64,000 nucleotides of DNA from Xanthostigma xanthostigma (taxonomy: Eukaryota > Arthropoda > Insecta > Raphidioptera > Raphidiidae), in the NCBI GenBank assembly GCA_963575645.1, contig OY754464.1, positions 4,154,001-4,218,000 on the forward strand. Direction: 5' to 3'. Made by a program: the position numbers and the translations under genes. Below the pieces are notes generated by a model. That model did not search any database, was not told where the DNA came from, and worked only from the letters and a program-made list of their open reading frames with translations. Positions 11,001 through 26,000 of this stretch are shown one piece after another. Position 1 is the first letter of the stretch, and each line of letters opens with the position of its first letter.

Positions 11001-14000
11001 TTGTTATCGAACTCCTCCAAAACGGCTTGACCGATTTTTATGAATTTTTTTGTGTATACTTGGTAGGTCTGAGAATAGGTCGTAGGCTATTTTTTATACC
11101 CCTAGGTGATAAGGGTGGTCCTCTCCAGAATTTTTTTTTTATTTTTTGGACAATTTTTTTTTATTTTTTTATGATTTGCCATTAAAAAATACTTATAACC
11201 CTAAATTTTCACCGTTCTACCACCAACCCCTACTTGCAGTATACATCTCTTTACATTTATATTTATTCGACACTAGATGACGCATCAGCGCTGCCAGTTT
11301 TTTTTTCGCCAAGTCGGGATTTTGGAACTCTTTGAGTGAAAACAGCAGGATTCTTTCGTCGAAAGCGGGACATAGTAAAAAAACGTATATAGTCAGAAGT
11401 TTTCAAATACCTATTTATCTTTTTATTTGAATTAAAATTACGTTTACGTGACAATAGATAGCAAAAATAAGCATAGAAAATGTATTTTAATAAAAATATA
11501 ATATTTTAAATCAGATTTACCCTATCGTTAAATAGTTGAGTCTTATTCGTCTTCAGAATAAAAAAAAAAACAGAAATCAAAATCACAAAAGTTTTATTCA
11601 TTTGAAATATGGCGTTTCAAACAATAGTCTGTGGAGTGAGTGTTACAAATTGCAACTTACAATAAGAGAATAATTATTTATAAGAATTACTTATTTATGA
11701 TATTTCTGTGAAGATTTAACTTCTTTTAAAGTTATCCCTGAGTTATCCCCGAAAAGCGGGACTGAGCCTGTCCCGCGCGGGACATTTAATTTTGATTTAA
11801 AAATCGGGACGTCTGGCAACGCTGTGACGCATACATGTAAATATTTTCATCAAAAATTGTGGTTTGAGTTTAAAATAAGTAACAAAGCAGGGAACTGCCG
11901 AAAACTGCAAAAAATTTGGATATAACCTTCATCTCGGTAAACTAATATGAATGTGCGTACTCATGTCCCTCCCCCCCATTCGTTCTTTTGCACCCGGGTG
12001 AAATCCGTATAAGAATATATTTTTTGCAATATTCCCTATAAAACAGCTGCTTTTCATGCCGATACAGCGGTTGTAAAATGACTCTTTTTCGCACTTTATC
12101 ATCATTATTTAGCAGAAAAAATACTATTGAAGATAATTTTATGTCAACACCAAACGTGAACAATTTTGAATACGCATTATGATGTAAATCTCTTCGCAGA
12201 TGCTTTGAGCTTCTCTCTGGGGACTTATACAGACTTTCTCATATTTTAAATCGATGCAAGCCAATGCAAAGTATAAAATATTCAAATATGTTCTCACATC
12301 CACAAAGAACGCTGTCTAGCAAAAGATGAAAGGCGCTTATATCGGGCGTTTGTAAAACTAGTCCAGTATACAGAGTGATTCATAACGAGTGTAAAAAATT
12401 TCGGGGCAGAAAATAATATGAAAAATCTCTTTTGAATGTATGTCCTAAAATGCTTCGTAAATAAAATTTATGCAAGCTGTAGTGATAATGTTAACTTTGT
12501 TGCTTTCTGCATTCAAACGTCAAATTTAAAAAAGAGAAACCGCACGAAATCAACAGTTTACTACTTTTCAATTTAATACCTACCTACATTTACACTAGAT
12601 CTACTGACAAAATTAGATACTGAACAACACATATCGTGCTTCTTTTTCGATTTTTCGAAGATGAGTGTGCCTTCCAATATTTACAAAAGTATTTATTATT
12701 ATGAGACACTTTGAATAGGATAGTTCACTGAAATGCTGCGCAGATGGCGCATAGTATATAGAAGTAAAATCTCATTACTAACCGCTGTTTTTTTTTTGTT
12801 TCAGCTATCCGTCATGTTCCGGAGCCCACGCTCCAGGTATTGCCGCCGACATGCACTTTAGAGACAACGTCATTGCATTTGTGGGGCCAGCATGCGCCTT
12901 CGCCCTCGAACCGGTCGCTGGACTTGCGGCTTATTGGAACACGCCGATCATTACCGGTCTTGGAGATCAGGTAACTAAAATGTTAACTAAAGTCAAATGT
13001 TTAATTTAATAGAAGAACTTTATTTTGTAATAATTGTTGTGCACAATACAGTGGCTTCTATCAGGAGTTAGGTCTAATTAATTTTAAAGCCCAATTTAAC
13101 GAGTCTAATCTAATCAGAAACGGGATGGGTCCCATTGAATTCCAATAAGCCCTAGGACCTTGAAAACGAAAATCCGTCTCTGGCTTTACCAGACAAAAAG
13201 CTTAAACTCTTTGGGTTTTTTAAAACAAGTAATGAGACTTTGGTATACAAATTTATTACCGAACTGCATTCTTGGCAATTTTTTTTCACTAAAAAATAAG
13301 AACACGCAAAGTATACGTATAACAATAGTCAACAATATTTTTTTATTTCAAAGCAATTTTCATGACTGTTTTAAGGACAAAAATTAAAATAAATAAAATT
13401 ATCGGCCAATTGGTGGATAATTTTATTTATTTTAATTTTTGTAAAGAGTAATCAGACGTTAATCAAAGATTTGAATAAAATTTAAAAACTTAATGCATCG
13501 GGATTTCTAAAACAATGACCGATCAAAAAATAAATTATTTTACATCTTTATGCGCTTACAATCCAATCCCAAACACGAATGTTCATTTTTTCCTTGCCGG
13601 TATAACTCACCCGGTATATATTTTAAAAATGGAAAAAATTCAACAAATATGCGAAATTTGATGGTCTTTTTATGTTACCTGCTAATTTTGTTTTCTTACC
13701 ATTTTAAAATAAACGTAAAAGTCACTACCTAAACTTCATATACCTATAATCAAACGGCTTTAATAAAAACTTTGAATTTTTATGACTGGATGGGCGAAAA
13801 AATGCTGAATTTTACCCACCTCTTGTCATTTCAAATAATAAATTATTATAACACCGGCAGATTACCAGTTAGTGAAACGTAGCCAAAGTTTATTTGTTTC
13901 TATAGGTCTTCTAGGTGTGTATTGAAAGAGACTTCACTGTATTAACTTCGTGTAAAATAATCTTCAATTATATATTTTCAAGGCAAGATATAAAAAATGT

Positions 14001-17000
14001 AATTATAAAAGAATGCTATTAAATTCTTCTTTTATAATCTTTTATCTTCTTACATCTTATAAACTTTATGTCTTAGAATACTCGTACTCTATTATAGTCA
14101 GAGTGCCCGTCGGCAAAAATTTTATTGATACATACTCTCCCCAAACTTTGTATATTGCTTCATTAAGCCTAGTCTGACACCTATTTCCTCTATGACTATT
14201 CTTGATTTTGGGGCGTTTCCCTCTAAATTTTCCTTGACGACATATAAAAATCTATAGATACTGTTTGTTTTTTAATTGGATAGCTTAAAAACTTCAACCA
14301 AAACGCTAAAATAATGTTCTCTGACAAATAACATGAACCATTAAAATGTCTGATACCTCGAATATGTCGAACATATTCGAGGTGTCAGACATTTTAAATA
14401 TTTTAAATTTCATATCTCGTCATCCATCATCGCCTGGTGATAGTTTGACTTCTGTCTAGTCTAGTTATCGTGCAGTCAGTGTACACAAGAGAATGATTTA
14501 GCTCTTATTTGAATGAAAAAATTATATGTCACAAAATACAGTGTAAACTCTATATGTAGCAACACTCAAGGGACTGTGCACTTTTTTGGCGTTATTGAGA
14601 GTTGTCGTTAAACGGAGAGAAGAAATAATCCATTAATATTTTTTTACAATAATATGAATTTACTCATAATATATAAAATTTACAACTGACCAACAAACAT
14701 ATGAAAGATAATCTCAACAACAAACAAAAAAAACGAATTTCTTAGAATCTTCGGTACGCACGATGCCGACAACAACAAAGCAACAAAATAACAAACAAGA
14801 ACTGATTATTGTTTAACGATGACGTATTGTTGTCGTTATTTAGAGTGGGTGTGTCGTTATTTAGAGTGTAGCATTGTATGAGCGACAAAGTAAACCAACT
14901 ATAGAGTTAAGTAGTTTCGACGTTTTAAGTTTGTCGTTATATCGAGTGACGTTAAATGGAGTTTACATTGTGTGCTTCCCTAATTTTTGGTACCAGTGAG
15001 CGCTACGAAGCTGTGGGACAACCAGAATCTTAGCTACTTCATAATTGTGTCCCACGGTGGATACAGTTATGTTCCGGACCAGAATAGTTGAGCCCATATC
15101 CACCCCCGTCCATGAACGACAAGTTGCAATAGTGGTATGTTCGCTAATTCAGCGAACACACTGTATAATTCGTGTTCTCTCTGTAAATATGAGCATGTAT
15201 ATAGTTGCCTACTATATTATAGTTTCACCTGTTGAGTATATAAAATTAAACGTGACGCTGCCTCTCATCGTATTAATATATATTCTAGCATGTTCACAAC
15301 ATAATACAGATTACAGCAGGGGTGGCGAACATATGGCACGCGTGCCACAGGTGGCACGCGACAGATTATTATGGGCACGGAATTGATTGAGCTGCAAAAT
15401 CGAAATAATTAAAAATGTGCTAGATGTCGAAAAAAATTGACTATCACCAAATGACAAATACGAAAAAGTATTATCGAAATTATTCTTTTTATCTTATGTT
15501 TGATTCATTTTTAAAAAAAAAAATTGGCAGATAGATGTAGATAGCTAGTGATCAGTCACCTTTAATTTATAGACTACTTTTTACACAACCTTCCTTATTG
15601 TTAGTTTTAATAGTTTTTAACATTGGCGTAGCAAAAGAGGGGTGTGAGCAGGTGGGTTTTAGTACCAAGTAGCGACATCTGATAGAATTCGCTCAAAGCT
15701 ATTAGTTCAGAAGCAAATCTGGTAGAATTTGCTCAAAGCTATTAGTTCAGACGCCGGGCCGCAAACGAAATACATTTTGCAGAATTATATCTATCGCACC
15801 CGGGTGAAACCAGGACGGACCGCTAGTAAACCATAATATACACATTTGGTACGCAGACGTCAGCCTAAGGGAAGGCAAACCGGGGCACTTGCCCTGGGCG
15901 GCAGTTTCATGGGGGCGCCAAATCCTTGAGACAAGAATTCGAAATATCGAACAAATGAAGCCTCTTTTCCTACAATCTCATAGGTTTTTATCAAGTAATC
16001 GAATCTTAATATAATATGTCACAAATGAAAGTTATTAGTTATTAGATAATAAAAAGTTTAAATTTATTAAAGGATTATTATTTTAACAAATGGTCTCAAA
16101 AATGCTATTCATTGGCAGTTTTAACAGTTTTTCTCAAACACTGAAGGGAGGGGGCGCCACTATCAAGGTTCGAAAAAATCGTAGATCCGGGGCTGGCAGA
16201 CGTTAATTTCGTGTGTTGTCGTTCGTCTATATTATTGACGCTGCTAAAGTGACTTTAGCTCTGTGACCGTAGTATGAGACGTTTACGTCCAACAGGTGAA
16301 GTTATCCTCAGCAGGAGCCATGTCAAAAAGCTCCTCCTCCCGGGAGTATAAGACGGATCATTGTGTAGATATATTAAGGCAATGTGCGTGTGTGAGCCGA
16401 CGATGTGAGTTTATGTTTTGTTTTGTAAACAGTTGCCGGCTAAAATTAGCCGCCGTTACGCAAACATGTTGTTGAAAGTGGTTTCGCAAATTATCGTTGT
16501 AGTTTTTAGGTTATGTGCTATGTAATCAAGGCACAAAGAAAACAACTCAATTTTTAACCGACTTCAAAAAAAGGAGGAGGTTCTCTATTCAATTGTTTTG
16601 TTTTTTTTTGTATGTCTGTCCGTCCATATCTTCGCCGACTGTGAACCGATTTTACAGAGTATGTCTCAAAATTGGTCCCATATAAATTTTAGCAAAATAG
16701 GTTCAACAACTTTTTAGAAAATTAATAAAAATCAAAAAGAAATATTGGAAAAGTTGCTCTTCGGTTTTATTTAACACTAAAAAAGACCACCAAATAATTT
16801 AAATAAAAAAACTTTTTGAAAAAAATTGAACTCCTTCACAAAAGGGTCACAAAAAAGCGTAAATAACAAAGTTTTGACGTAGGCACCAATTTAATTACTA
16901 TCACGTTTTATGGGTACTTAGATATATTAAAATTGTATAGTCGACCTCAAAACTTTGTTATTTTTTTACGCTTTTTATTGACCCTTTTTTGAAGGACATT

Positions 17001-20000
17001 CAATTTAAAAAAAATTGTGATCAACGATAATAATCTATACTTATTTTTCACATTTATTTGTATTCATTTATTTAAGTTCTATGATAAAATTAAAAAAAAG
17101 TTTATCGGTGAGCTTTAAGTTTTAAAAATGATAAAGTAATATGTGGTGGAAGTGACGATTTTGGTGGTGGGAGAGCGTGTCGCTTGTACGCGATAATACA
17201 GGTGATTTAGCTTACCGACAAAGCATATCTATTCCTCATCTAAATAAAAAAAAAACAACGAATGTCATTTGTTCAGTTCCTTAAAGTGAAATGAAACATA
17301 TTTCCATATACATATACCTACAATTTTTTTTTAATTAGAATAGCTTTCATCTGTCAAAGTTTGTCGGTATGAACTAATAAATTATCCTGTATAATTTATG
17401 TAAACAAAACTAAAGTATCTGGCGGTATTTTCGAAAAAGATACATATAGAGATATAATTTTTGCCTGTATGTGTGTCCGGCCTAATCTCAAAAACGGCGT
17501 AACAGATCCACAAAAAAATCAGGTTGATGGCATGGATTAAAACAGGTTCCTTTTTACCTCGATCGATTAAGTAATTCCCGAGGGATAGAGGAAACTTTAT
17601 TTTCTGTTTGTTATTTCATCACGTTTAAGTGGGACAATCGATTACAATAAATAGTACTTAGGTAATAGGTAAGGTCAGTTTTATTCTCGTTGCATATATA
17701 ATGAATTTTTTTAAAACGCTTCGATATATCCACACGGGCCGCTGCAAAAGGTTAATAATATATTTTCACAGAAACAAGTATGCATAAATAGTATATTAAA
17801 CCACAAGGGCCGAAAAGGTGATATTTCTTGGCCCTGTGCGCCATGATGCCTGAGGCAAACACATCGCTGCGTGTTCTTTAACTTTAATATTATCTTAAAG
17901 TAGTACTTCAGACACAAAAAATATCGTTTTCAAAAACAACGTTGATCACGTGAATGTTATCAAATTTGACATTTATTAGGGGGGGTCTACTTCTAGAAAA
18001 GAGAAACTATGCCAAATAATGGGCATGCATCCGTGTTTGCATGCGAAGTCGCGGGTAGCGGCTAGTAAAATATTAGTTGATAAAAATAAGTACTTTATAC
18101 AGTTTTGACGATTCCGACCGAATGTGAGTAAAAGACGCAATACTGTTCTTGGCTGAAAATGTCTCTAAAATGCTCTGCTAATGTACATACAGTATGTAAA
18201 CACGTAAGGTGCACATAGGGAAATTAGCATTGGGAAAAAATACTTGGATCAGAGTTAACCATGACTGCATTAATTGTTATTTCTATTGAATTATCGTGGT
18301 AATCTTGAGGATATCTATTTTATTTCAATTTATTTTTATTTTACTTGGCTTTTTTAATAAAGCTCTTATAAATCATTATTTTAATTTTTTTTTGTACAAT
18401 AATAAAACAAAAAAACAACTCCATCTGTTTGGAAACATTTCATTCAAAAATTGTCTGACTGGTATGACGTATGCGCGTTGGTAAATCAGTGACCCAAAGT
18501 CTTTAGGTTCAACACGAATAGGCGGAGATATTTGATCTCGCACCATATTTAAGTATTTTTGGGAATTTAATGTCCCATTAATAAAAAAAGTCCGATTATG
18601 TTGTAATCATTTGAATATTTTCTTCGGTAGTATACACATTCATTTTGCAAAAGAATATTATCTGTCAAATTGAAAAACAAGATTTCAAGGCTCACTCTGA
18701 TCCAGTCATTTTTTTCCCAATGTTAATTTTCCTATGTGCACCTTACGTGTTTACAAACTGTATAAACGGTGAGTACGTCTGGTAAGATCGTCATCCAACC
18801 GTAGCGCTTCGGGACAGTAGGTATCCGTTACCCAGGAGACCGTGTCTAATGGAACGAACTGGACAATCTCTTCATTCTTAATGACCATGATGTCCATTAA
18901 GCGCACGTCTGCGTGCGTTTGTACGTAATACCTCTTACACCTTCTGTACTCCTGCTAACAACGCCCCATACCGTTGTTTTAATTTCAAAGCTCCTAGATG
19001 ATAATATGTTACTTCTTGACATTTGCTTTGTTTAAAGAGAACATATGATGTGATAATACAGGTGAGTTTTAAGTTGATGCTTTTTTTACAGCGTGTAAAA
19101 ATCAAATAGACGAGCAAATATTTCAAATAGTTTTTTTATCAAAACTCAAAAATAAGAGAGAAACAGCCTTTCGAAGTTTAAATAAATTTTATTAAATTTT
19201 CTTTAATTTTGAGGTCGGTCCTGGGGTTATATTATGTCACTATGGAAATATGTTATTATTATCAAAAATAATTGAGGCACACACAATAGGTCATATGCAT
19301 GATTTTTTTTTATATTTTTAATAGATTATTTAGTCAATCATAATACGGAAAAAAATTGATAATCATTTAAAAATGTAATATTATCATAAGAAAAAAAATA
19401 TTAAATTCCACTTTCAAAAATAGACAGTTTAAACAATCGGCCATGTTCGCGGGCTTATGTGACGTCATGATATACGATGCATGCCAACCTTGATGTCAAA
19501 TTGTCAATGTTCTAAATAAAGTTTATTTGTTGTTTTCTCTAAATACTGACATAATCTTACTGTGAGACGACACAGTCGTCATGAAAACTGTTGTTGATAT
19601 ATACTTTGACGTCACGATGCGTTTTGAAAATTCGAAAATAGCGCTTATTTTCTACATTTCTTTTTTATTATTTGTATTTTTTTCAGTGATTAGATTAATA
19701 AAATAACCATTAAGTTATGATCAAGAACTAAAATATATTTCGAAATAAAAATTTTAACCAATTTGGAGTTTTATGCATATGACCTATTCTCTCAAAAACA
19801 GAACAATAGGTACACATATACTTGATAATAACAACTTATTTCCATAGTGACATAATATAACCCCAGGACCGACTTTAAAATTAAAGAAAATTTAATAAAA
19901 TTTATTTAAACTTCGAAAGGCTGTTTCTCTCTTATTTTTGAGTTTTGATAAAAAAACTATTTGAAATATTTGCTCGTCTATTTGATTTTTACACGCTGTA

Positions 20001-23000
20001 AAAAAAAAGCCTGTATAATGGAAGAAAAGACTTACTATTCAAATAAAAATAATACTTTTAACGTCCGTTTTTCGACTTTAAGACAGAGGTCATTCGCACC
20101 ATTACTATTTTTCATCTATCACATTTCCCGTTATTTTTGACATTTTTTAAACTTCAACCCAATTAGCAATGGGCGAATGAAGGAATTTTATAGTACATTA
20201 GGATAGTAGGCAAATTTTTAGCTTAGGAGTTTGATAGGTAATCGGCCAATAAAGAACCATCTCGATATTTATCCGGAATTCTAGAGGGAAACCATGGAAA
20301 ACCTCAACAAAATGGCCGGTACAGGAATTACAGTTTTTCGGCGAGAGGCAGCACAAAAAAGTCCTGGCCACATCTGCCCCCGCCGGGATTCGAACCCGGT
20401 ACCTCCCGAATGCGAGTCTAGTGCTCTCACCACAACGCTAACTCGCTCGGTTATGACACAAATAAAGTGACGGTGTTATTTATTTTTTTAAGAACGTTCG
20501 ATGTACAAACTTTGACTGGAGTTGAAAAAAATACTTGAGACTCTCGGGTAAACTTATCTTATTATTTCTTTTTCTAATACAGTGCGTTCACTCCTCCTAG
20601 ATACAAAAAAAAATTAATAGTTTTTTATTCAACTCGAGACTTACTAACGGAAACTGCTGAGATATATTTTTTTGTACTTCAAACTTAACCAGAAGTGTAC
20701 ATGTTTTACCATTCCAACCCACAAGTGGGGAATGGTACTAGTTTAGGTCAAAAATCACTTTTCAAAAATTTTACAATATCTTTCCGTTTTGAGGTCCCCC
20801 GAATCCAAAAAACATATTTTTGAAAAATCTCTGTGCGTCTGTTAGTCTGTTTGTCTGTGAACACGATACAGGTCAAACGGATGAACGGATTGAAACCAAA
20901 TTTTGGGAGGATGTTTGGTATGCAAATATGAAGAGCCCTATTGTTTTTGGGGAAAATCGGCGCATGCGCAGAAGAGATATATGCTAAAATGGTGTTTTTT
21001 ATATAATAATGGTATACTTTTCATAACGGATTATTATTCTATTTATTTTTTTAACAAAGTTTTGTTAAAAAATTTTTTTCCTAAACTTTATAGTTTCAGA
21101 AATATTTTGAAAATAAAAAAAAATCAATCGCTCTTTTGTTTTATGGATCTGTCAGAAATAAACAGTTCGGCATGCTTTGATTAATGTTTACATGACATGG
21201 AACATATTATTATGTAGGTAACTATGGCAACGAATAGCAAATATATTGAATACTAGCGATTACCCGCGTCACCTCACACAATATCAAAAATTTTATTTTC
21301 TTTATTATAATCAAATGTCAACATTTTTGAAGTTGGAATGGTCCCGTCGCCCAATTGGCTGGAATTTTTTTTTTCAAATGGCAACGTATTTTTTTACATT
21401 TTCAAAATCCGTTTTTTTTTTCTCTATAGTAAATTCAAATAAAATTTTCATAAGGATACATAAGAAAATATTCGTGAAAAACGTTATGAATTTATTAATT
21501 AAATACACAGTAATTATTAATTATTACTGCGTATTGTATGTAAAATCCATGTTTTTGGACATATTTGAAAGCTTACTTAAAACGAACAGTTATACAGAAG
21601 GAAAGTAAAAACAATTGATGAACCGTACGTTCTTTTGTTTCAGCCGCCATCCGAAGGTGAACTGTCGGTCACTCCGGGAATCCTAGGACGCCTACACAGA
21701 TGGCGAAACGATTCATCTGTAAGTGCTTAATACATGTTTCTAATACCCTGAATCCTGAATCCATACTAATATTATAAAGTCGAAAGTAACTCTGTCCGTC
21801 TATTACCGTTTCACGCCTAAACCGCTGAACAGATTTCGATAAAATTTATCTAAAAAAAAAACACGAACCTTTTTTTTGATGTGTAACATCTTAGCTATGG
21901 GCAGTAATTTTGTAAATGCAGCGGAAATGCAAAATAGTCACTTCAAATTACATTAACATAAAATTGTGACTGCTTTTGCGAAATATTGTCCAAAGTTTTG
22001 AGACCACGTTGAACTTGTAATTAAAAATTACTTTTTGTCGTAAAGTTCATAAAAAGATTTAATACTACGGCAGATTTTTTTAGAATCTTAAATTACATTT
22101 CAGGCCGTACTAAAAACTGAAAAATATAATTTGTTACAATATAAAATATTCATGAATAGATCTTTAAATATATTTAGTATTATTAAAGGCTGCACCCAAC
22201 ACTAAACGGCGTTGTTAGAAGTTGAGATACAAAATGTTTTAACATAAATTTTATCAGTATAGTTGCGTATAGATTCTAGTCTGCACGCAGCTAATAAAAC
22301 ATTATTTAATTGAAAATATCTTTCACAGAATTGCCTGTGTAACAAAAAGCGATGTAACATGACGTTCCATTGTATAGTTTTATTGACATTTTCAATTCAA
22401 TTGTATCAGAGAAAAAATTTCTTGTAGAATGACAATTGACAGCTATTTTCATGTGTTACGATTAAAAACCGAAACGTTGTTAAACCTATGTGTACGGTAC
22501 ACCTAGATTTCTCCGCTGACAATCGACTGAAAGTATATATGTTACGGTTAATACAAGAAAGTAGTTTACTCGCGAATTAACCGGCTAATACCCGATTTAA
22601 CCAAACGTCAAGGACGTCAAGGATTGGTTAATTCGGGTATTAGCCGGTTAATTCGCGAATTAACTACTTTCTTGTATTAACCGTAACATATAGATGTTGG
22701 TTAATATAATTTTGAATTGCTTTTTGTTATATTTTTACGTTGCGACGAAAACGCATGAAATATCAGTTATATTTTCCCATTTACATATTTAAAATATTCA
22801 ATTGCACATTAAATTACCGCAGAGGGAAATTCTGGTTTAAACTATAGAGAAACTTCTAGTCGCATGTGTCATTGTTCAAACATGGATGTATTAAGATCGC
22901 TGCACACGAGGCTAGAAACGCTGCTATAAGTTCTGCTAGCCGTTAGGCTGGGTACGAAGCTGGAAATGACGTCACAGGGGCTATTTTCCCTGCTAGATTT

Positions 23001-26000
23001 GCTGCTAGGTATGAGCAAGAACCAATCAGGAAGCACTATCTTGTCACGCGGCCACTTGAACAAACGCCCACAAACCAACATGGCGTCATTCTGCTCAGAG
23101 TCAGACAACAGACACATTTTGCTCCGTGTTTATATTCGAACTGTCACTGCGCGCGCACCAAATCTGTTCACAAAACAAGCTTGAAATGTAGTCTCGTGTG
23201 AAGCGAGCACTTAACAGCAATCAAGAAAACCAGCTCTAGAAAACTATAGTAGGCAAATCTAGCAAGGAATCTAGCAGCGTTTCTAGCCTCGTGCGTGCAG
23301 CGGCCTTTGTACTGAGATAAGCGTGTTGGGGATCTAGTCGCATCGACTGTGAACACACACGTGGAAATATGGAAATATGTCTGCTGTTAAGAGATGCGTA
23401 TTTCGGTTAGATACTTACTGTTATGAATGTTGTTAGAACGAATTGTAACTGAAAGCTGCAGTAAATAGCCGAATTAAAATAATTTTAATTCGTGTCTTTC
23501 TTAGTAAGAACGCGAAATTACAAATGCTTGGAGATAATTCTTACTAGTAAGTACGCGTAATAACGAATTTAGGGTATTTCCGGTAACAAGGCAAGATATC
23601 AGAAGATATTGCGATTTGCGCATGGCCGTGGCTTTGTCATTATTTGCGCCATCGAAATTCGAAACAGCACATAATGAAAAGGATGTCAATATCTAACAGT
23701 AGTTTAAGTGCATTGTGTCGGTTGTGCTTAAAAAGTGAGGATACAGTGATAGACATATTTATGTTTTCAAACAGATTCAAACATCAAGTAGCTGATGTGA
23801 TCATGAAGGTTGCTCCCGTTCAGGTAAGTTAATTTTTTCATATCAAGCAAGATTTTTTAGCCAGTACTATTATTAGGGACGTATTACGTTACCATGATGT
23901 TAATTTTTATTTTAAATAGTTTTATAAATCAATAATTTCTGTGAAACATTACGTTTATCACAAAAATGTATTAATTATGAAATTTTCCCGATTCTCAGAT
24001 AACGAGGCGCGATGATATGCCGAATTTCATCTGTCAATTGTGTCACACTCAACTGGAAACCAGTTACAAGTTCCAGATGCAAATACTACAATCCGAGAAA
24101 AAACTACGACGCGATTTACAATTACACGCTTCTGACATACAAATCAAATCGGAATCTTTCATTCAGACTCCTATTGAGGATCCTTTTACTCACAATATTG
24201 ATCCAGATATCACTGTGAAGTGTGAATACTTAGAACTTCCCGATGTGCCAACAAATCCAGTAAACATAGTGAAGGAAGAAGTGTTTATAAAATCCGAACT
24301 TAATGATGAATTGATGGATGATAGCTTATTGAATTCAACTGAATCTGCTGAAAATACGGTGGAAAATGTATTTGAATTTGTTGATTTAGAAATCAGCAGC
24401 GAAAACATAAAAACGGATAGCCACACACCGGAGCGTAATCCCGCGAAAATCAAAACAAAAAAAATGCATTTGAATCAACGTAACATTTCTAACGTGGGTT
24501 TTGACGTTCCGCCCGATTCAGAGAAAAACAAGCATAAGCAAAGTGATGATAAAATACACCAGTGTGACGTTTGTAACGCGAATTTCAACAGATCGGGTAA
24601 TTTGAAAAGACATCGTCGTATACATACTGGTGAGAAACCGCATCAGTGCGACGTTTGTAGTATGTGTTTCGTGGAATCAAGCGATTTGAAAAAACATCAA
24701 CGTATACATACGCGCGAGAAACCATATCGGTGTGATCTTTGTGATAAGTGTTTCAGTCAACAGGGCACTTTAAACGCCCACAAACATACCCACACTGGTG
24801 AGAAACTGTATCGTTGTGACCTTTGTGATAAGAATTTCGGCACATCGGGCACTTTAACAAGACATCAACGTATACATACTGGTGAGAGACCTCATCAGTG
24901 TGATGTTTGTAATATGACTTTCAAGGAACCACACGATCTAAAGAGACATCAGCGTAAACATACTGGTGAAAAACGGCACCAGTGTGACGTATGCAAAAAA
25001 TGCTTTTATGAAACGGGCCATTTAAATTTCCATAAACGTACACATACAGACGATAAACCGTACAAATGCGACTTGTGTAATAAGTGCTTTACTATACCAA
25101 GCTATTTAAACGCTCATAAACGTACACATACTGGTGAGAAACCGTTTCAATGTGACGTTTGTGATAAGCGTTTCTTCCACTCACGCGGTTTAAAGACTCA
25201 CAAGCTACAACACTCGTGATATGTTTACTATATTTCTTGTTTTGTCATTTGTGTTAACGGCAAACTATTTTATAATGGTGAGAAATTTTAATTTAGTGAT
25301 TGATCTGTTTTCTATTATATATATTATGACCAAATAATACTATTAAAATGTGTTTATCCAAATAATATAAGCAGTATCTAATTAATACCTTATTCGCTGG
25401 ATGCGTGACGGCAGCACCGCCTACCGTTCGCAATTTTTCATGCTCTTATAACATTTTCTCAGATGGGAAATTTTTAAAATAGCTGTAACAATAATTGAAC
25501 GAAACCTTTAATTATTATATTTTTGAATTGTAACTCTTCTTCTCGTCTCGCGGGGTTTTTGTTATAAACAACCAATGACAAGTCATTAGCATTTTAAATT
25601 ATTCATACATAAGAAGTTTCACTTCGGTCGTGTGTGCCGCAATCATGTCTTTTTAAACGCTTTATATTAGTTTGGGTTGTAAATATGTGTGTATGTGTGT
25701 ATGTATGTATGTAACTAACTGTCCGTAACGGAATCTTTGAGCATAATTTTCACCAATTTCCCGAAGTCTGATTAATTTGAAACTTTGCATACGTATCAAG
25801 GACCGATGACAATGCAATAATTTGATAACAGTTTCCCATTATCCTTATTAGGACCCCCAGGATTAATAAATTCTTTTATAGATCCTCTGTAGTAAACGCT
25901 TTATTTTCACCAATTTCCCGAAGTCTGATTAATTTGAAACTTTGCATACGTATCAAGGACCGATGACAATGCAATAATTTGATAACAGTTTCCCATTATC

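Noticed and set aside
24012-24218. +1-frame ORFs at the start of exon 2 in A, D and E
   Set aside because: Overlap the ZAD reading frame in another frame; they lack any domain and follow from paralogy.
24190-24453. Minus-strand ORFs opposite the zinc-finger linkers (also near 32591, 40340, 44633, 45453)
   Set aside because: Antisense shadows of the coding exons that recur only because the genes are paralogous.
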